Source: Coffea arabica
Taxonomy: Eukaryota > Streptophyta > Magnoliopsida > Gentianales > Rubiaceae
Assembly (NCBI RefSeq): GCF_036785885.1
Contig: NC_092330.1
Location: forward strand, 19,750,525-19,814,524
Direction of reading: 5' to 3'
Length of the DNA stretch: 64,000 nt
In this document: positions 49,873 to 61,872 of the stretch, piece by piece
How positions within the stretch are numbered: position 1 is the stretch's first letter
Layout: every line of letters starts with the position of its first letter
Made by a program: the position numbers and the translations under genes
Notes under the pieces: generated by a model
Databases searched by the model: none
Told to the model about the DNA's origin: nothing
What the model saw: the letters and a program-made list of their open reading frames with translations, nothing else

Positions 49873-50505
49873 AGGGGTGCAACACGAGGATTTCCCAGGG
49901 GGTCACCTAGGGGTGTCAACGGGCCAGGTCCGGGCCGGAATTCATTATTCCGGACCCGGACCCGGATCCGACCCGTTTACCCGACGGGTCTTTTATTCGG
50001 TGTTCCGGATCCGGACCCGACGAGTCTCGGTTCCGGGTCGGGTCTACCCGAACAAATTTGCCAAAATTTATAATTTCTAACAAAAAAGAGAAAAAGATAT
50101 ATTTGTAAACAAATTTCTAGCTAATGCAAAGAAAAAACCAAATAAGAAAATAAATCAAATTGATTTTACTCAAATACATCATCCTAATCAAATTATATTG
50201 ATAATATATATTTTTTATAAATTATTAAATCATTTATATCCGGATCCGGGTCTAATACGGGTCGGAATACTATATTCCGTATCCGACCCGTTTTTTTGTT
50301 TGAAAAAACGGATCCGGATCCGGATAACGGAATGAAATCCCTACCCTTACCCGCAAAAATTCCAGGGATCCGATCCGGATCCGGGTGTAGACCCGACCCG
50401 TTGACAGGCCTAGGGTCACCCATCCTAGTACTACTGTCGCCCAAGCACGCTTAACTTCGGAGTTCTGATGGGATCCGGTGCATTAGTGCTGGTATGATCG
50501 CACCC
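49873..50505 (-). pseudogene. Interrupted 5S gene, unit 2
   Basis: Positions 1-93 lie at 50505-50413 and the rest at 49907-49873. The 8-bp GGTGACCC (minus strand) is present on both sides of the insert. It has G70C and G102A but the normal C46. Confidence 0.95.
49908..50412. mobile_element. hAT MITE in 5S (505 bp), reference copy
   Basis: The left end TAGGGGTGTCAACGGGCC and the complement of the right end, TAGGCCTGTCAACGGG, form imperfect inverted repeats. The target duplication is 8 bp (gggtcacc, 49900-49907 and 50413-50420), which with the TAGGGGTGTCAA terminus indicates hAT. The subterminal regions are packed with 'ccggatccgg' and 'gggtcgggt' motifs, the core is AT-rich, and there is no transposase. 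Within the element, 57 bp past the 5S segment on the minus strand, is TTTTT (50359-50355), a possible Pol III stop. Right-end type A ('gacaggccta'). Confidence 0.88.
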
Positions 50506-50915
50506 GCCATGTTCCTTTCGCTTTATTCTTTTAAACTGCCACGTCCTGTGAAGCAGTTTGGCTTTTCTGGACCCGAATTCATTCTAAGCGTCAATTCATG
50601 AATTTCCTCACATCCTTTTATTTATTTACTTTTATATTTTTTTCTTGTTGCTTTGCACCTTTTTTTTCCCTCGTCGCACAACTCTCAATTATCCTGAAAT
50701 TGATCCTTCACGCTTGCGCTTATACATTTGCGCCGACAACTTTGACCGACGATCCGGGCTTCGATCCAGCCGTACCGTTCCTGACTTGTCTCGCGCCTTC
50801 AGATCCGCCTTCATGCTTCGATGAGAAGCAAAATATAAAGCAATCGTTCCGACGGAGCTAAATTACTACAGCATAAAGAACGAAGGGAAAATTTTGATTT
50901 CGAAACAAAAAAGGG

Positions 50916-51535
50916 AGGGGTGCAACACGAGGATTTCCCAGGGGGTCACCTAGGGGTGTCAACGGGCCGGGTCTGGGCCGGAATTCATTATTCCGGACCC
51001 GGACCCGGATCCGACGGGTCTTTTATTCGGTGTTTCGGATCCGGACCCGGCGAGTCTCGGATCCGGGTTGTGGTCTACCCGAACAAATTTGCCAAAATTT
51101 ATAATTTCTAACAAAAAAGAGAAAAAGATATATTTGTAAACAAATTTCTAGCTAATGCAAAGAAAAAACCAAATAAGAAAATAAATCAAATTGATTTTAC
51201 TCAAATACATCATCCTAATCAAATTATATTGATAATATATATTTTTTATAAATTATTAAATCATTTATATCCGGATCCGGGTCTAATACGGGTCGGAATA
51301 CTATATTCCGTATCCGACCCGTTTTTTTGTTTGAAAAAACGGATCGGATCCGGATAACGGAATTAAATCCCTACCCATACCCGCAAAAATTCCAGGGATC
51401 CGATCCGGATCCGGGTGTAGACCCGACCCGTTGACCGGCCTAGGGTCACCCATCCTAGTACTACTGTCGCCCAAGCACGCTTAACTTCGAAGTTCTGATG
51501 GGATCCGGTGCATTAGTGCTGGTATGATCGCACCC
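50916..51535 (-). pseudogene. Interrupted 5S gene, unit 3
   Basis: Positions 1-93 lie at 51535-51443 and the 3' part at 50950-50916. It has G70C, C46T and G102A. Confidence 0.95.
50951..51442. mobile_element. hAT MITE in 5S (492 bp)
   Basis: Same insertion and duplication as the reference copy, but with a 13-bp deletion near the left subterminal 'gacccgtttaccc'. Right-end type B ('gaccggccta'). Confidence 0.92.
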
Positions 51536-51945
51536 GCCATGTTCCTTTCGCTTTATTCTTTTAAACTGCCACGTCCTGTGAAGCAGTTTGGCTTTTCTGG
51601 ACCCGAATTCATTCTAAGCGTCAATTCATGAATTTCCTCACATCCTTTTATTTATTTACTTTTATATTTTTTTCTTGTTGCTTTGCACCTTTTTTTTCCC
51701 TCGTCGCACAACTCTCAATTATCCTGAAATTGATCCTTCACGCTTGCGCTTATACATTTGCGCCGACAACTTTGACCGACGATCCGGGCTTCGATCCAGC
51801 CGTACCGTTCCTGACTTGTCTCGCGCTTTCAGATCCGCCTTCATGCTTCGATGAGAAGCAAAATATAAAGCAATCGTTCCGACGGAGCTAAATTACTACA
51901 GCATAAAGAACGAAGGGGAAATTTGGATTTCGAAACAAAAAAGGG

Positions 51946-52578
51946 AGGGGTGCAACACGAGGATTTCCCAGGGGGTCACCTAGGGGTGTCAACGGGCCGG
52001 GTCCGGGCCGGAATTCATTATTCCGGACCCGGACCCGGATCCGACCCGTTTACCCGACGGGTCTTTTATTCGGTGTTTCGGATCCAGACCCGCCGAGTCT
52101 CGGATCCGGGTCGGGTCTACCCGAACAAATTTCCCAAAATTTATAATTTCTAACAAAAAAGAGAAAAAGATATATTTGTAAACAAATTTCTAGCTAATGC
52201 AAAGAAAAAACCAAATAAGAAAATAAATCAAATTGATTTTACTCAAATACATCATCCTAATCAAATTATATTGATAATATATATTTTTTATAAATTATTA
52301 AATCATTTATATCCGGATCCGGGTCTAATACGGGTCGGAATACTATATTCCGTATCCGACCCGTTTTTTTGTTTGAAAAAACGGATCCGGATCCGGATAA
52401 CGGAATTAAATCCCTACCCATACCCGCAAAAATTTCAGGGATCCGATCCGGATCCGGGTGTAGACCCGACCCGTTGACCGGCCTAGGGTCACCCATCCTA
52501 GTACTACTGTCGCCCAAGCACGCTTAACTTCGAAGTTCTGATGGGATCCGGTGCATTAGTGCTGGTATGATCGCACCC
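51946..52578 (-). pseudogene. Interrupted 5S gene, unit 4
   Basis: Positions 1-93 lie at 52578-52486 and the 3' part at 51980-51946. It has G70C, C46T and G102A. Its upstream spacer (52579-52989) is a mosaic of the two spacer types. Confidence 0.95.
51981..52485. mobile_element. hAT MITE in 5S (505 bp)
   Basis: Type B right end, same 8-bp duplication. It carries private changes (gatccagacccgccgag), shared only with the copy at 59289. Confidence 0.92.
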
Positions 52579-52989
52579 GCCATGTTCCTTTCGCTTTATT
52601 CTTTTAAACTGTCACGTCCTGTGAAGCAGTTTGGCTTTTCTGGACCCGAATTCATTCTAAGCGTCAATTCATGAATTTCCTCTCATCCTCTTATTTATTT
52701 ACTTTTACATTTTTTTCTTGTTGATTTGCACCATTTTTTTTCCCTCGTCGCGCAACTCTCAATTATCCTGAAATTGATCCTTCACGCTTGCGCTTATACA
52801 TTTGCGCCGAAAACTTTGACCGACGATCCGGGCTTCGATCCAGCCGTACCGTTCCTGACTTGTCTCGCGCCTTCAGATCCGCCTTCATGCTTCGATGAGA
52901 AGCAAAATATAAAGCAATCGTTCCGACGGAGCTAAATGACTACAGCATAAAGAACGAAGGGGAAATTTGAATTTCGAAACAAAAAAGGG

Positions 52990-53109
52990 AGGGGTGCAAC
53001 ACGAGGACTTCCCAGGGGGTCACCCATCCTAGTACTACTCTCGCCCAAGCACGCTTAACTTCGGAGTTCTGATGGGATCCGGTGCATTAGTGCTGGTATG
53101 ATCGCACCC
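52990..53109 (-). rRNA. 5S rRNA gene, uninterrupted (unit 5)
   Basis: 120 bp, RNA 5' end at 53109 (GGGTGCGATCATACC) and 3' end at 52990 (…GTTGCACCCCT). The A box (50-64), intermediate element (67-72) and C box (80-97) match the plant consensus. A T-run terminator follows at about 52986-52981. The base at -2 differs from the other whole genes (cgacatg against cgccatg on the plus strand). Confidence 0.97.
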
Positions 53110-53521
53110 GACATGTTTCTTTCGCTTTATTCTTTTAAACTGCCCCGTCCTGTGAAGCAGTGTGGCTTTTCTGGACCCGAATTCATTTTAAGCGTCAATT
53201 CAAGAATTTCTCCTCATCCTTTTATTTATTTACTTTTACATTTTTTTCTTGTTGATTTGCACCATTTTTTTTTCCCTCGTCGCGCAACTCTCAATTATCC
53301 TGAAATTGATCTTTCACGCTTGCGCTTATACATTTGCGCCGACAACTTTGACCGACGATCCGGGCTTCGATCCAGCGGTACCGTTCCTGACTTGTCTCGC
53401 GCCTTCAGATCCGCCTTCATGCTTCGATGAGAAGCAAAATATAAAGCAATCGTTCCGACGGAGCTAAATTACTACAGCATAAAGAACGAAGGGGAAATTT
53501 GGATTTCGAAACAAAAAAGGG

Positions 53522-54153
53522 AGGGGTGCAACACGAGGATTTCCCAGGGGGTCACCTAGGGGTGTCAACGGGCCGGGTCCGGGCCGGAATTCATTATTCC
53601 GGACCCGGACCCGGATCCGACCCGTTTACCCGACGGGTCTTTTATTCGGTGTTTCGGATCCGGACCCGGCGAGTCTCGGATCCGGGTCGGGTCTACCCGA
53701 ACAAATTTCCCAAAATTTACAATTTCTAACAAAAAAGAGAAAAAGATATATTTGTAATCAAATTTCTAGCTAATGCAAAGAAAAAACCAAATAAGAAAAT
53801 AAATCAAATTGATTTTACTCAAATACATCATCCTAATCAAATTATATTGATAATATATATTTTTTATAAATTATTAAATCATTTATATCCGGATCCGGGT
53901 CTAATACGGGTCGGAATACTATATTCCGTATCCGACCCGTTTTTTTGTTTGAAAAAACGGATCGGATCCGGATAACGGAATTAAATCCCTACCCATACCC
54001 GCAAAAATTCCAGGGATCCGATCCGGATCCGGGTGTAGACCCGACCCGTTGACCGGCCTAGGGTCACCCATCCTAGTACTACTGTCGCCCAAGCACGCTT
54101 AACTTCGAAGTTCTGATGGGATCCGGTGCATTAGTGCTGGTATGATCGCACCC
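53522..54153 (-). pseudogene. Interrupted 5S gene, unit 6
   Basis: Positions 1-93 lie at 54153-54061 and the 3' part at 53556-53522. It has G70C, C46T and G102A. Confidence 0.95.
53557..54060. mobile_element. hAT MITE in 5S (504 bp)
   Basis: Type B right end; one base shorter than the reference at 'acggatcggatccgg'. Same duplication. Confidence 0.92.
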
Positions 54154-54563
54154 GCCATGTTCCTTTCGCTTTATTCTTTTAAACTGCCACGTCCTGTGAA
54201 GCAGTTTGGCTTTTCTGGACCCGAATTCATTCTAAGCGTCAATTCATGAATTTCCTCACATTCTTTTATTTATTTACTTTTATATTTTTTTCTTGTTGCT
54301 TTGCACCTTTTTTTTCCCTCGTCGCACAACTCTCAATTATCCTGAAATTGATCCTTCACGCTTGCGCTTATACATTTGCGCCGACAACTTTGACCGACGA
54401 TCCGGGCTTCGATCCAGCCGTACCGTTCCTGACTTGTCTCGCGCCTTCAGATCCGCCTTCATGCTTCGATGAGAAGCAAAATATAAAGCAATCGTTCCGA
54501 CGGAGCTAAATTACTACAGCATAAAGAACGAAGGGGAAATTTGGATTTCGAAACAAAAAAGGG

Positions 54564-55196
54564 AGGGGTGCAACACGAGGATTTCCCAGGGGGTCACCTA
54601 GGGGTGTCAACGGGCCAGGTCCGGGCCGGAATTCATTATTCCGGACCCGGACCCGGATCCGACCCGTTTACCCGACGGGTCTTTTATTCGGTGTTCCGGA
54701 TCCGGACCCGACGAGTCTCGGTTCCGGGTCGGGTCTACCCGAACAAATTTGCCAAAATTTATAATTTCTAACAAAAAAGAGAAAAAGATATATTTGTAAA
54801 CAAATTTCTAGCTAATGCAAAGAAAAAACCAAATAAGAAAATAAATCAAATTGATTTTACTCAAATACATCATCCTAATCAAATTATATTGATAATATAT
54901 ATTTTTTATAAATTATTAAATCATTTATATCCGGATCCGGGTCTAATACGGGTCGGAATACTATATTCCGTATCCGACCCGTTTTTTTGTTTGAAAAAAC
55001 GGATCCGGATCCGGATAACGGAATTAAATCCCTACCCATACCCGCAAAAATTTCAGGGATCCGATCCGGATCCGGGTCTAGACCCGACCCGTTGACAGGC
55101 CTAGGGTCACCCATCCTAGTACTACTGTCGCCCAAGCACGCTTAACTTCGGAGTTCTGATGGGATCCGGTGCATTAGTGCTGGTATGATCGCACCC
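54564..55196 (-). pseudogene. Interrupted 5S gene, unit 7
   Basis: Positions 1-93 lie at 55196-55104 and the 3' part at 54598-54564. It has G70C and G102A, with the normal C46. Confidence 0.95.
54599..55103. mobile_element. hAT MITE in 5S (505 bp)
   Basis: Type A right end with 'gggtctagacccg' in place of 'gggtgtagacccg', a marker shared with the copies at 60865 and 62440. Confidence 0.92.
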
Positions 55197-55606
55197 GCCA
55201 TGTTCCTTTCGCTTTATTCTTTTAAACTGCCACGTCCTGTGAAGCAGTTTGGCTTTTCTGGACCCGAATTCATTCTAAGCGTCAATTCATGAATTTCCTC
55301 TCATCCTTTTATTTATTTACTTTTATATTTTTTTCTTGTTGCTTTGCACCTTTTTTTTCACTCGTCGCACAACTCTCAATTATCCTGAAATTGATCCTTC
55401 ACGCTTGCGCTTATACATTTGCGCCGACAACTTTGACCGACGATCCGGGCTTCGATCCAGCCGTACCGTTCCTGACTTGTCTCGCGCCTTCAGATCCGCC
55501 TTCATGCTTCGATGAGAAGCAAAATATAAAGCAATCGTTCCGACGGAGCTAAATTACTACAGCATAAAGAACGAAGGGGAAATTTGGATTTCGAAACAAA
55601 AAAGGG

Positions 55607-55726
55607 AGGGGTGCAACACGAGAACTTCCCAAGGGGTCACCCATCCTAGTACTACTCTCGCCCAAGCATGCTTAACTTCGGAGTTCTGATGGGATCCGGT
55701 GCATTAGTGCTGGTATGATCGCACCC
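55607..55726 (-). rRNA. 5S rRNA gene, uninterrupted variant (unit 8)
   Basis: 120 bp with three changes from the consensus: G58A inside box A, C95T in box C and C104T. Whether it is transcribed well is uncertain. It is shared exactly with 61873-61992. Confidence 0.93.
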
Positions 55727-56138
55727 GCCATGTTCCTTTCGCTTTATTCTTTTAAACTGCCCCGTCCTGTGAAGCAGTGTGGCTTTTCTGGACCCGAATT
55801 CATTTTAAGCGTCAATTCAAGAATTTCCCTTCATCCTTTTATTTATTTACTTTTACATTTTTTTCTTGTTGATTTGCACCATTTTTTTTTCCCTCGTCGC
55901 GCAACTCTCAATTATCCTGAAATTGATCCTTCACGCTTGCGCTTATACATTTGCGCCGACAACTTTGACCGACGATCCGGGCTTCGATCCAGCCGTACCG
56001 TTCCTGACTTGTCTCGCGCCTTCAGATCCGCCTTCATGCTTCGATGAGAAGCAAAATATAAAGCAATCGTTCCGACGGAGCTAAATTACTACAGCATAAA
56101 GAACGAAGGGGAAATTTGGATTTCGAAACAAAAAAGGG

Positions 56139-56770
56139 AGGGGTGCAACACGAGGATTTCCCAGGGGGTCACCTAGGGGTGTCAACGGGCCGGGTCCGGG
56201 CCGGAATTCATTATTCCGGACCCGGACCCGGATCCGACCCGTTTACCCGACGGGTCTTTTATTCGGTGTTTCGGATCCGGACCCGGCGAGTCTCGGATCC
56301 GGGTCGGGTCTACCCGAACAAATTTCCCAAAATTTACAATTTCTAACAAAAAAGAGAAAAAGATATATTTGTAATCAAATTTCTAGCTAATGCAAAGAAA
56401 AAACCAAATAAGAAAATAAATCAAATTGATTTTACTCAAATACATCATCCTAATCAAATTATATTGATAATATATATTTTTTATAAATTATTAAATCATT
56501 TATATCCGGATCCGGGTCTAATACGGGTCGGAATACTATATTCCGTATCCGACCCGTTTTTTTGTTTGAAAAAACGGATCGGATCCGGATAACGGAATTA
56601 AATCCCTACCCATACCCGCAAAAATTCCAGGGATCCGATCCGGATCCGGGTGTAGACCCGACCCGTTGACCGGCCTAGGGTCACCCATCCTAGTACTACT
56701 GTCGCCCAAGCACGCTTAACTTCGAAGTTCTGATGGGATCCGGTGCATTAGTGCTGGTATGATCGCACCC
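56139..56770 (-). pseudogene. Interrupted 5S gene, unit 9
   Basis: Positions 1-93 lie at 56770-56678 and the 3' part at 56173-56139. It has G70C, C46T and G102A. Confidence 0.95.
56174..56677. mobile_element. hAT MITE in 5S (504 bp)
   Basis: Type B right end, one-base-shorter form like 53557. Its right end is the counterpart, 7,308 bp away, of the element fragment next to the gap. Confidence 0.92.
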
Positions 56771-57180
56771 GCCATGTTCCTTTCGCTTTATTCTTTTAAA
56801 CTGCCACGTCCTGTGAAGCAGTTTGGCTTTTCTGGACCCGAATTCATTCTAAGCGTCAATTCATGAATTTCCTCACATCCTTTTATTTATTTACTTTTAT
56901 ATTTTTTTCTTGTTGCTTTGCACCTTTTTTTTCCCTCGTCGCACAACTCTCAATTATCCTGAAATTGATCCTTCACGCTTGCGCTTATACATTTGCGCCG
57001 ACAACTTTGACCGACGATCCGGGCTTCGATCCAGCCGTACCGTTCCTGACTTGTCTCGCGCCTTCAGATCCGCCTTCATGCTTCGATGAGAAGCAAAATA
57101 TAAAGCAATCGTTCCGACGGAGCTAAATTACTACAGCATAAAGAACGAAGGGGAAATTTGGATTTCGAAACAAAAAAGGG

Positions 57181-57813
57181 AGGGGTGCAACACGAGGATT
57201 TCCCAGGGGGTCACCTAGGGGTGTCAACGGGCCAGGTCCGGGCCGGAATTCATTATTCCGGACCCGGACCCGGATCCGACCCGTTTACCCGACGGGTCTT
57301 TTATTCGGTGTTCCGGATCCGGACCCGACGAGTCTCGGTTCCGGGTCGGGTCTACCCGAACAAATTTGCCAAAATTTATAATTTCTAACAAAAAAGAGAA
57401 AAAGATATATTTGTAAACAAATTTCTAGCTAATGCAAAGAAAAAACCAAATAAGAAAATAAATCAAATTGATTTTACTCAAATACATCATCCTAATCAAA
57501 TTATATTGATAATATATATTTTTTATAAATTATTAAATCATTTATATCCGGATCCGGGTCTAATACGGGTCGGAATACTATATTCCGTATCCGACCCGTT
57601 TTTTTGTTTGAAAAAACGGATCCGGATCCGGATAACGGAATGAAATCCCTACCCTTACCCGCAAAAATTTTAGGGATCCGATCCGGATCCGGGTGTAGAC
57701 CCGACCCGTTGACAGGCCTAGGGTCACCCATCCTAGTACTACTGTCGCCCAAGCACGCTTAACTTCGGAGTTCTGATGGGATCCGGTGCATTAGTGCTGG
57801 TATGATCGCACCC
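57181..57813 (-). pseudogene. Interrupted 5S gene, unit 10
   Basis: Positions 1-93 lie at 57813-57721 and the 3' part at 57215-57181. It is the higher-order repeat partner of unit 2. Confidence 0.95.
57216..57720. mobile_element. hAT MITE in 5S (505 bp)
   Basis: Type A right end; differs from the copy at 49908 by two bases near 57670 ('aaaaattttaggg'). Confidence 0.92.
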
Positions 57814-58223
57814 GCCATGTTCCTTTCGCTTTATTCTTTTAAACTGCCACGTCCTGTGAAGCAGTTTGGCTTTTCTGGACCCGAATTCATTCTAAGCGTC
57901 AATTCATGAATTTCCTCACATCCTTTTATTTATTTACTTTTATATTTTTTTCTTGTTGCTTTGCACCTTTTTTTTCCCTCGTCGCACAACTCTCAATTAT
58001 CCTGAAATTGATCCTTCACGCTTGCGCTTATACATTTGCGCCGACAACTTTGACCGACGATCCGGGCTTCGATCCAGCCGTACCGTTCCTGACTTGTCTC
58101 GCGCCTTCAGATCCGCCTTCATGCTTCGATGAGAAGCAAAATATAAAGCAATCGTTCCGACGGAGCTAAATTACTACAGCATAAAGAACGAAGGGAAAAT
58201 TTTGATTTCGAAACAAAAAAGGG

Positions 58224-58843
58224 AGGGGTGCAACACGAGGATTTCCCAGGGGGTCACCTAGGGGTGTCAACGGGCCGGGTCTGGGCCGGAATTCATTATT
58301 CCGGACCCGGACCCGGATCCGACGGGTCTTTTATTCGGTGTTTCGGATCCGGACCCGGCGAGTCTCGGATCCGGGTTGTGGTCTACCCGAACAAATTTGC
58401 CAAAATTTATAATTTCTAACAAAAAAGAGAAAAAGATATATTTGTAAACAAATTTCTAGCTAATGCAAAGAAAAAACCAAATAAGAAAATAAATCAAATT
58501 GATTTTACTCAAATACATCATCCTAATCAAATTATATTGATAATATATATTTTTTATAAATTATTAAATCATTTATATCCGGATCCGGGTCTAATACGGG
58601 TCGGAATACTATATTCCGTATCCGACCCGTTTTTTTGTTTGAAAAAACGGATCGGATCCGGATAACGGAATTAAATCCCTACCCATACCCGCAAAAATTC
58701 CAGGGATCCGATCCGGATCCGGGTGTAGACCCGACCCGTTGACCGGCCTAGGGTCACCCATCCTAGTACTACTGTCGCCCAAGCACGCTTAACTTCGAAG
58801 TTCTGATGGGATCCGGTGCATTAGTGCTGGTATGATCGCACCC
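58224..58843 (-). pseudogene. Interrupted 5S gene, unit 11
   Basis: Positions 1-93 lie at 58843-58751 and the 3' part at 58258-58224. Partner of unit 3. Confidence 0.95.
58259..58750. mobile_element. hAT MITE in 5S (492 bp)
   Basis: Carries the same 13-bp deletion as the copy at 50951, 7,308 bp away. Confidence 0.92.
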
Positions 58844-59253
58844 GCCATGTTCCTTTCGCTTTATTCTTTTAAACTGCCACGTCCTGTGAAGCAGTTTGGC
58901 TTTTCTGGACCCGAATTCATTCTAAGCGTCAATTCATGAATTTCCTCACATCCTTTTATTTATTTACTTTTATATTTTTTTCTTGTTGCTTTGCACCTTT
59001 TTTTTCCCTCGTCGCACAACTCTCAATTATCCTGAAATTGATCCTTCACGCTTGCGCTTATACATTTGCGCCGACAACTTTGACCGACGATCCGGGCTTC
59101 GATCCAGCCGTACCGTTCCTGACTTGTCTCGCGCTTTCAGATCCGCCTTCATGCTTCGATGAGAAGCAAAATATAAATCAATCGTTCCGACGGAGCTAAA
59201 TTACTACAGCATAAAGAACGAAGGGGAAATTTGGATTTCGAAACAAAAAAGGG

Positions 59254-59886
59254 AGGGGTGCAACACGAGGATTTCCCAGGGGGTCACCTAGGGGTGTCAA
59301 CGGGCCGGGTCCGGGCCGGAATTCATTATTCCGGACCCGGACCCGGATCCGACCCGTTTACCCGACGGGTCTTTTATTCGGTGTTTCGGATCCAGACCCG
59401 CCGAGTCTCGGATCCGGGTCGGGTCTACCCGAACAAATTTCCCAAAATTTATAATTTCTAACAAAAAAGAGAAAAAGATATATTTGTAAACAAATTTCTA
59501 GCTAATGCAAAGAAAAAACCAAATAAGAAAATAAATCAAATTGATTTTACTCAAATACATCATCCTAATCAAATTATATTGATAATATATATTTTTTATA
59601 AATTATTAAATCATTTATATCCGGATCCGGGTCTAATACGGGTCGGAATACTATATTCCGTATCCGACCCGTTTTTTTGTTTGAAAAAACGGATCCGGAT
59701 CCGGATAACGGAATTAAATCCCTACCCATACCCGCAAAAATTTCAGGGATCCGATCCGGATCCGGGTGTAGACCCGACCCGTTGACCGGCCTAGGGTCAC
59801 CCATCCTAGTACTACTGTCGCCCAAGCACGCTTAACTTCGAAGTTCTGATGGGATCCGGTGCATTAGTGCTGGTATGATCGCACCC
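59254..59886 (-). pseudogene. Interrupted 5S gene, unit 12
   Basis: Positions 1-93 lie at 59886-59794 and the 3' part at 59288-59254. Partner of unit 4, with the same mosaic spacer upstream (59887-60297). Confidence 0.95.
59289..59793. mobile_element. hAT MITE in 5S (505 bp)
   Basis: Type B right end with the private changes shared with 51981. Confidence 0.92.
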
Positions 59887-60297
59887 GCCATGTTCCTTTC
59901 GCTTTATTCTTTTAAACTGTCACGTCCTGTGAAGCAGTTTGGCTTTTCTGGACCCGAATTCATTCTAAGCGTCAATTCATGAATTTCCTCTCATCCTCTT
60001 ATTTATTTACTTTTACATTTTTTTCTTGTTGATTTGCACCATTTTTTTTCCCTCGTCGCGCAACTCTCAATTATCCTGAAATTGATCCTTCACGCTTGCG
60101 CTTATACATTTGCGCCGAAAACTTTGACCGACGATCCGGGCTTCGATCCAGCCGTACCGTTCCTGACTTGTCTCGCGCCTTCAGATCCGCCTTCATGCTT
60201 CGATGAGAAGCAAAATATAAAGCAATCGTTCCGACGGAGCTAAATGACTACAGCATAAAGAACGAAGGGGAAATTTGAATTTCGAAACAAAAAAGGG

Positions 60298-60417
60298 AGG
60301 GGTGCAACACGAGGACTTCCCAGGGGGTCACCCATCCTAGTACTACTCTCGCCCAAGCACGCTTAACTTCGGAGTTCTGATGGGATCCGGTGCATTAGTG
60401 CTGGTATGATCGCACCC
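60298..60417 (-). rRNA. 5S rRNA gene, uninterrupted (unit 13)
   Basis: 120 bp, consensus sequence, with the same -2 variant as 52990-53109, 7,308 bp away. T-run terminator just to the left. Confidence 0.97.
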
Positions 60418-60829
60418 GACATGTTTCTTTCGCTTTATTCTTTTAAACTGCCCCGTCCTGTGAAGCAGTGTGGCTTTTCTGGACCCGAATTCATTTTAAG
60501 CGTCAATTCAAGAATTTCTCCTCATCCTTTTATTTATTTACTTTTACATTTTTTTCTTGTTGATTTGCACCATTTTTTTTTCCCTCGTCGCGCAACTCTC
60601 AATTATCCTGAAATTGATCCTTCACGCTTGCGCTTATACATTTGCGCCGACAACTTTGACCGACGATCCGGGCTTCGATCCAGCGGTACCGTTCCTGACT
60701 TGTCTCGCGCCTTCAGATCCGCCTTCATGCTTCGATGAGAAGCAAAATATAAAGCAATCGTTCCGACGGAGCTAAATTACTACAGCATAAAGAACGAAGG
60801 GGAAATTTGGATTTCGAAACAAAAAAGGG

Positions 60830-61462
60830 AGGGGTGCAACACGAGGATTTCCCAGGGGGTCACCTAGGGGTGTCAACGGGCCGGGTCCGGGCCGGAATTC
60901 ATTATTCCGGACCCGGACCCGGATCCGACCCGTTTACCCGACGGGTCTTTTATTCGGTGTTCCGGATCCGGACCCGGCGAGTCTCGGATCCGGGTCGGGT
61001 CTACCCGAACAAATTTGCCAAAATTTATAATTTCTAACAAAAAAGAGAAAAAGATATATTTGTAAACAAATTTCTAGCTAATGCAAAGAAAAAACCAAAT
61101 AAGAAAATAAATCAAATTGATTTTACTCAAATACATCATCCTAATCAAATTATATTGATAATATATATTTTTTATAAATTATTAAATCATTTATATCCGG
61201 ATCCGGGTCTAATACGGGTCGGAATACTATATTCCGTATCCGACCCGTTTTTTTGTTTGAAAAAACGGATCCGGATCCGGATAACGGAATTAAATCCCTA
61301 CCCATACCCGCAAAAATTTCAGGGATCCGATCCGGATCCGGGTCTAGACCCGACCCGTTGACAGGCCTAGGGTCACCCATCCTAGTACTACTGTCGCCCA
61401 AGCACGCTTAACTTCGGAGTTCTGATGGGATCCGGTGCATTAGTGCTGGTATGATCGCACCC
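60830..61462 (-). pseudogene. Interrupted 5S gene, unit 14 (recombinant)
   Basis: Positions 1-93 lie at 61462-61370 and the 3' part at 60864-60830. The 3' side matches unit 6, while the 5' side has normal C46 like unit 7, as expected of a unit-6/unit-7 crossover. Confidence 0.93.
60865..61369. mobile_element. hAT MITE in 5S (505 bp), recombinant
   Basis: The left margin lines up with the copy at 53557 and the right end carries the 'gggtctagacccg' and 'gacaggccta' markers of the copy at 54599. One 1,042-bp unit is missing relative to the first higher-order block. Confidence 0.9.
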
Positions 61463-61872
61463 GCCATGTTCCTTTCGCTTTATTCTTTTAAACTGCCACG
61501 TCCTGTGAAGCAGTTTGGCTTTTCTGGACCCGAATTCATTCTAAGCGTCAATTCATGAATTTCCTCTCATCCTTTTATTTATTTACTTTTATATTTTTTT
61601 CTTGTTGCTTTGCACCTTTTTTTTCACTCGTCGCACAACTCTCAATTATCCTGAAATTGATCCTTCACGCTTGCGCTTATACATTTGCGCCGACAACTTT
61701 GACCGACGATCCGGGCTTCGATCCAGCCGTACCGTTCCTGACTTGTCTCGCGCCTTCAGATCCGCCTTCATGCTTCGATAAGAAGCAAAATATAAAGCAA
61801 TCGTCCCGACGGAGCTAAATTACTACAGCATAAAGAACGAAGGGGAAATTTGGATTTCGAAACAAAAAAGGG

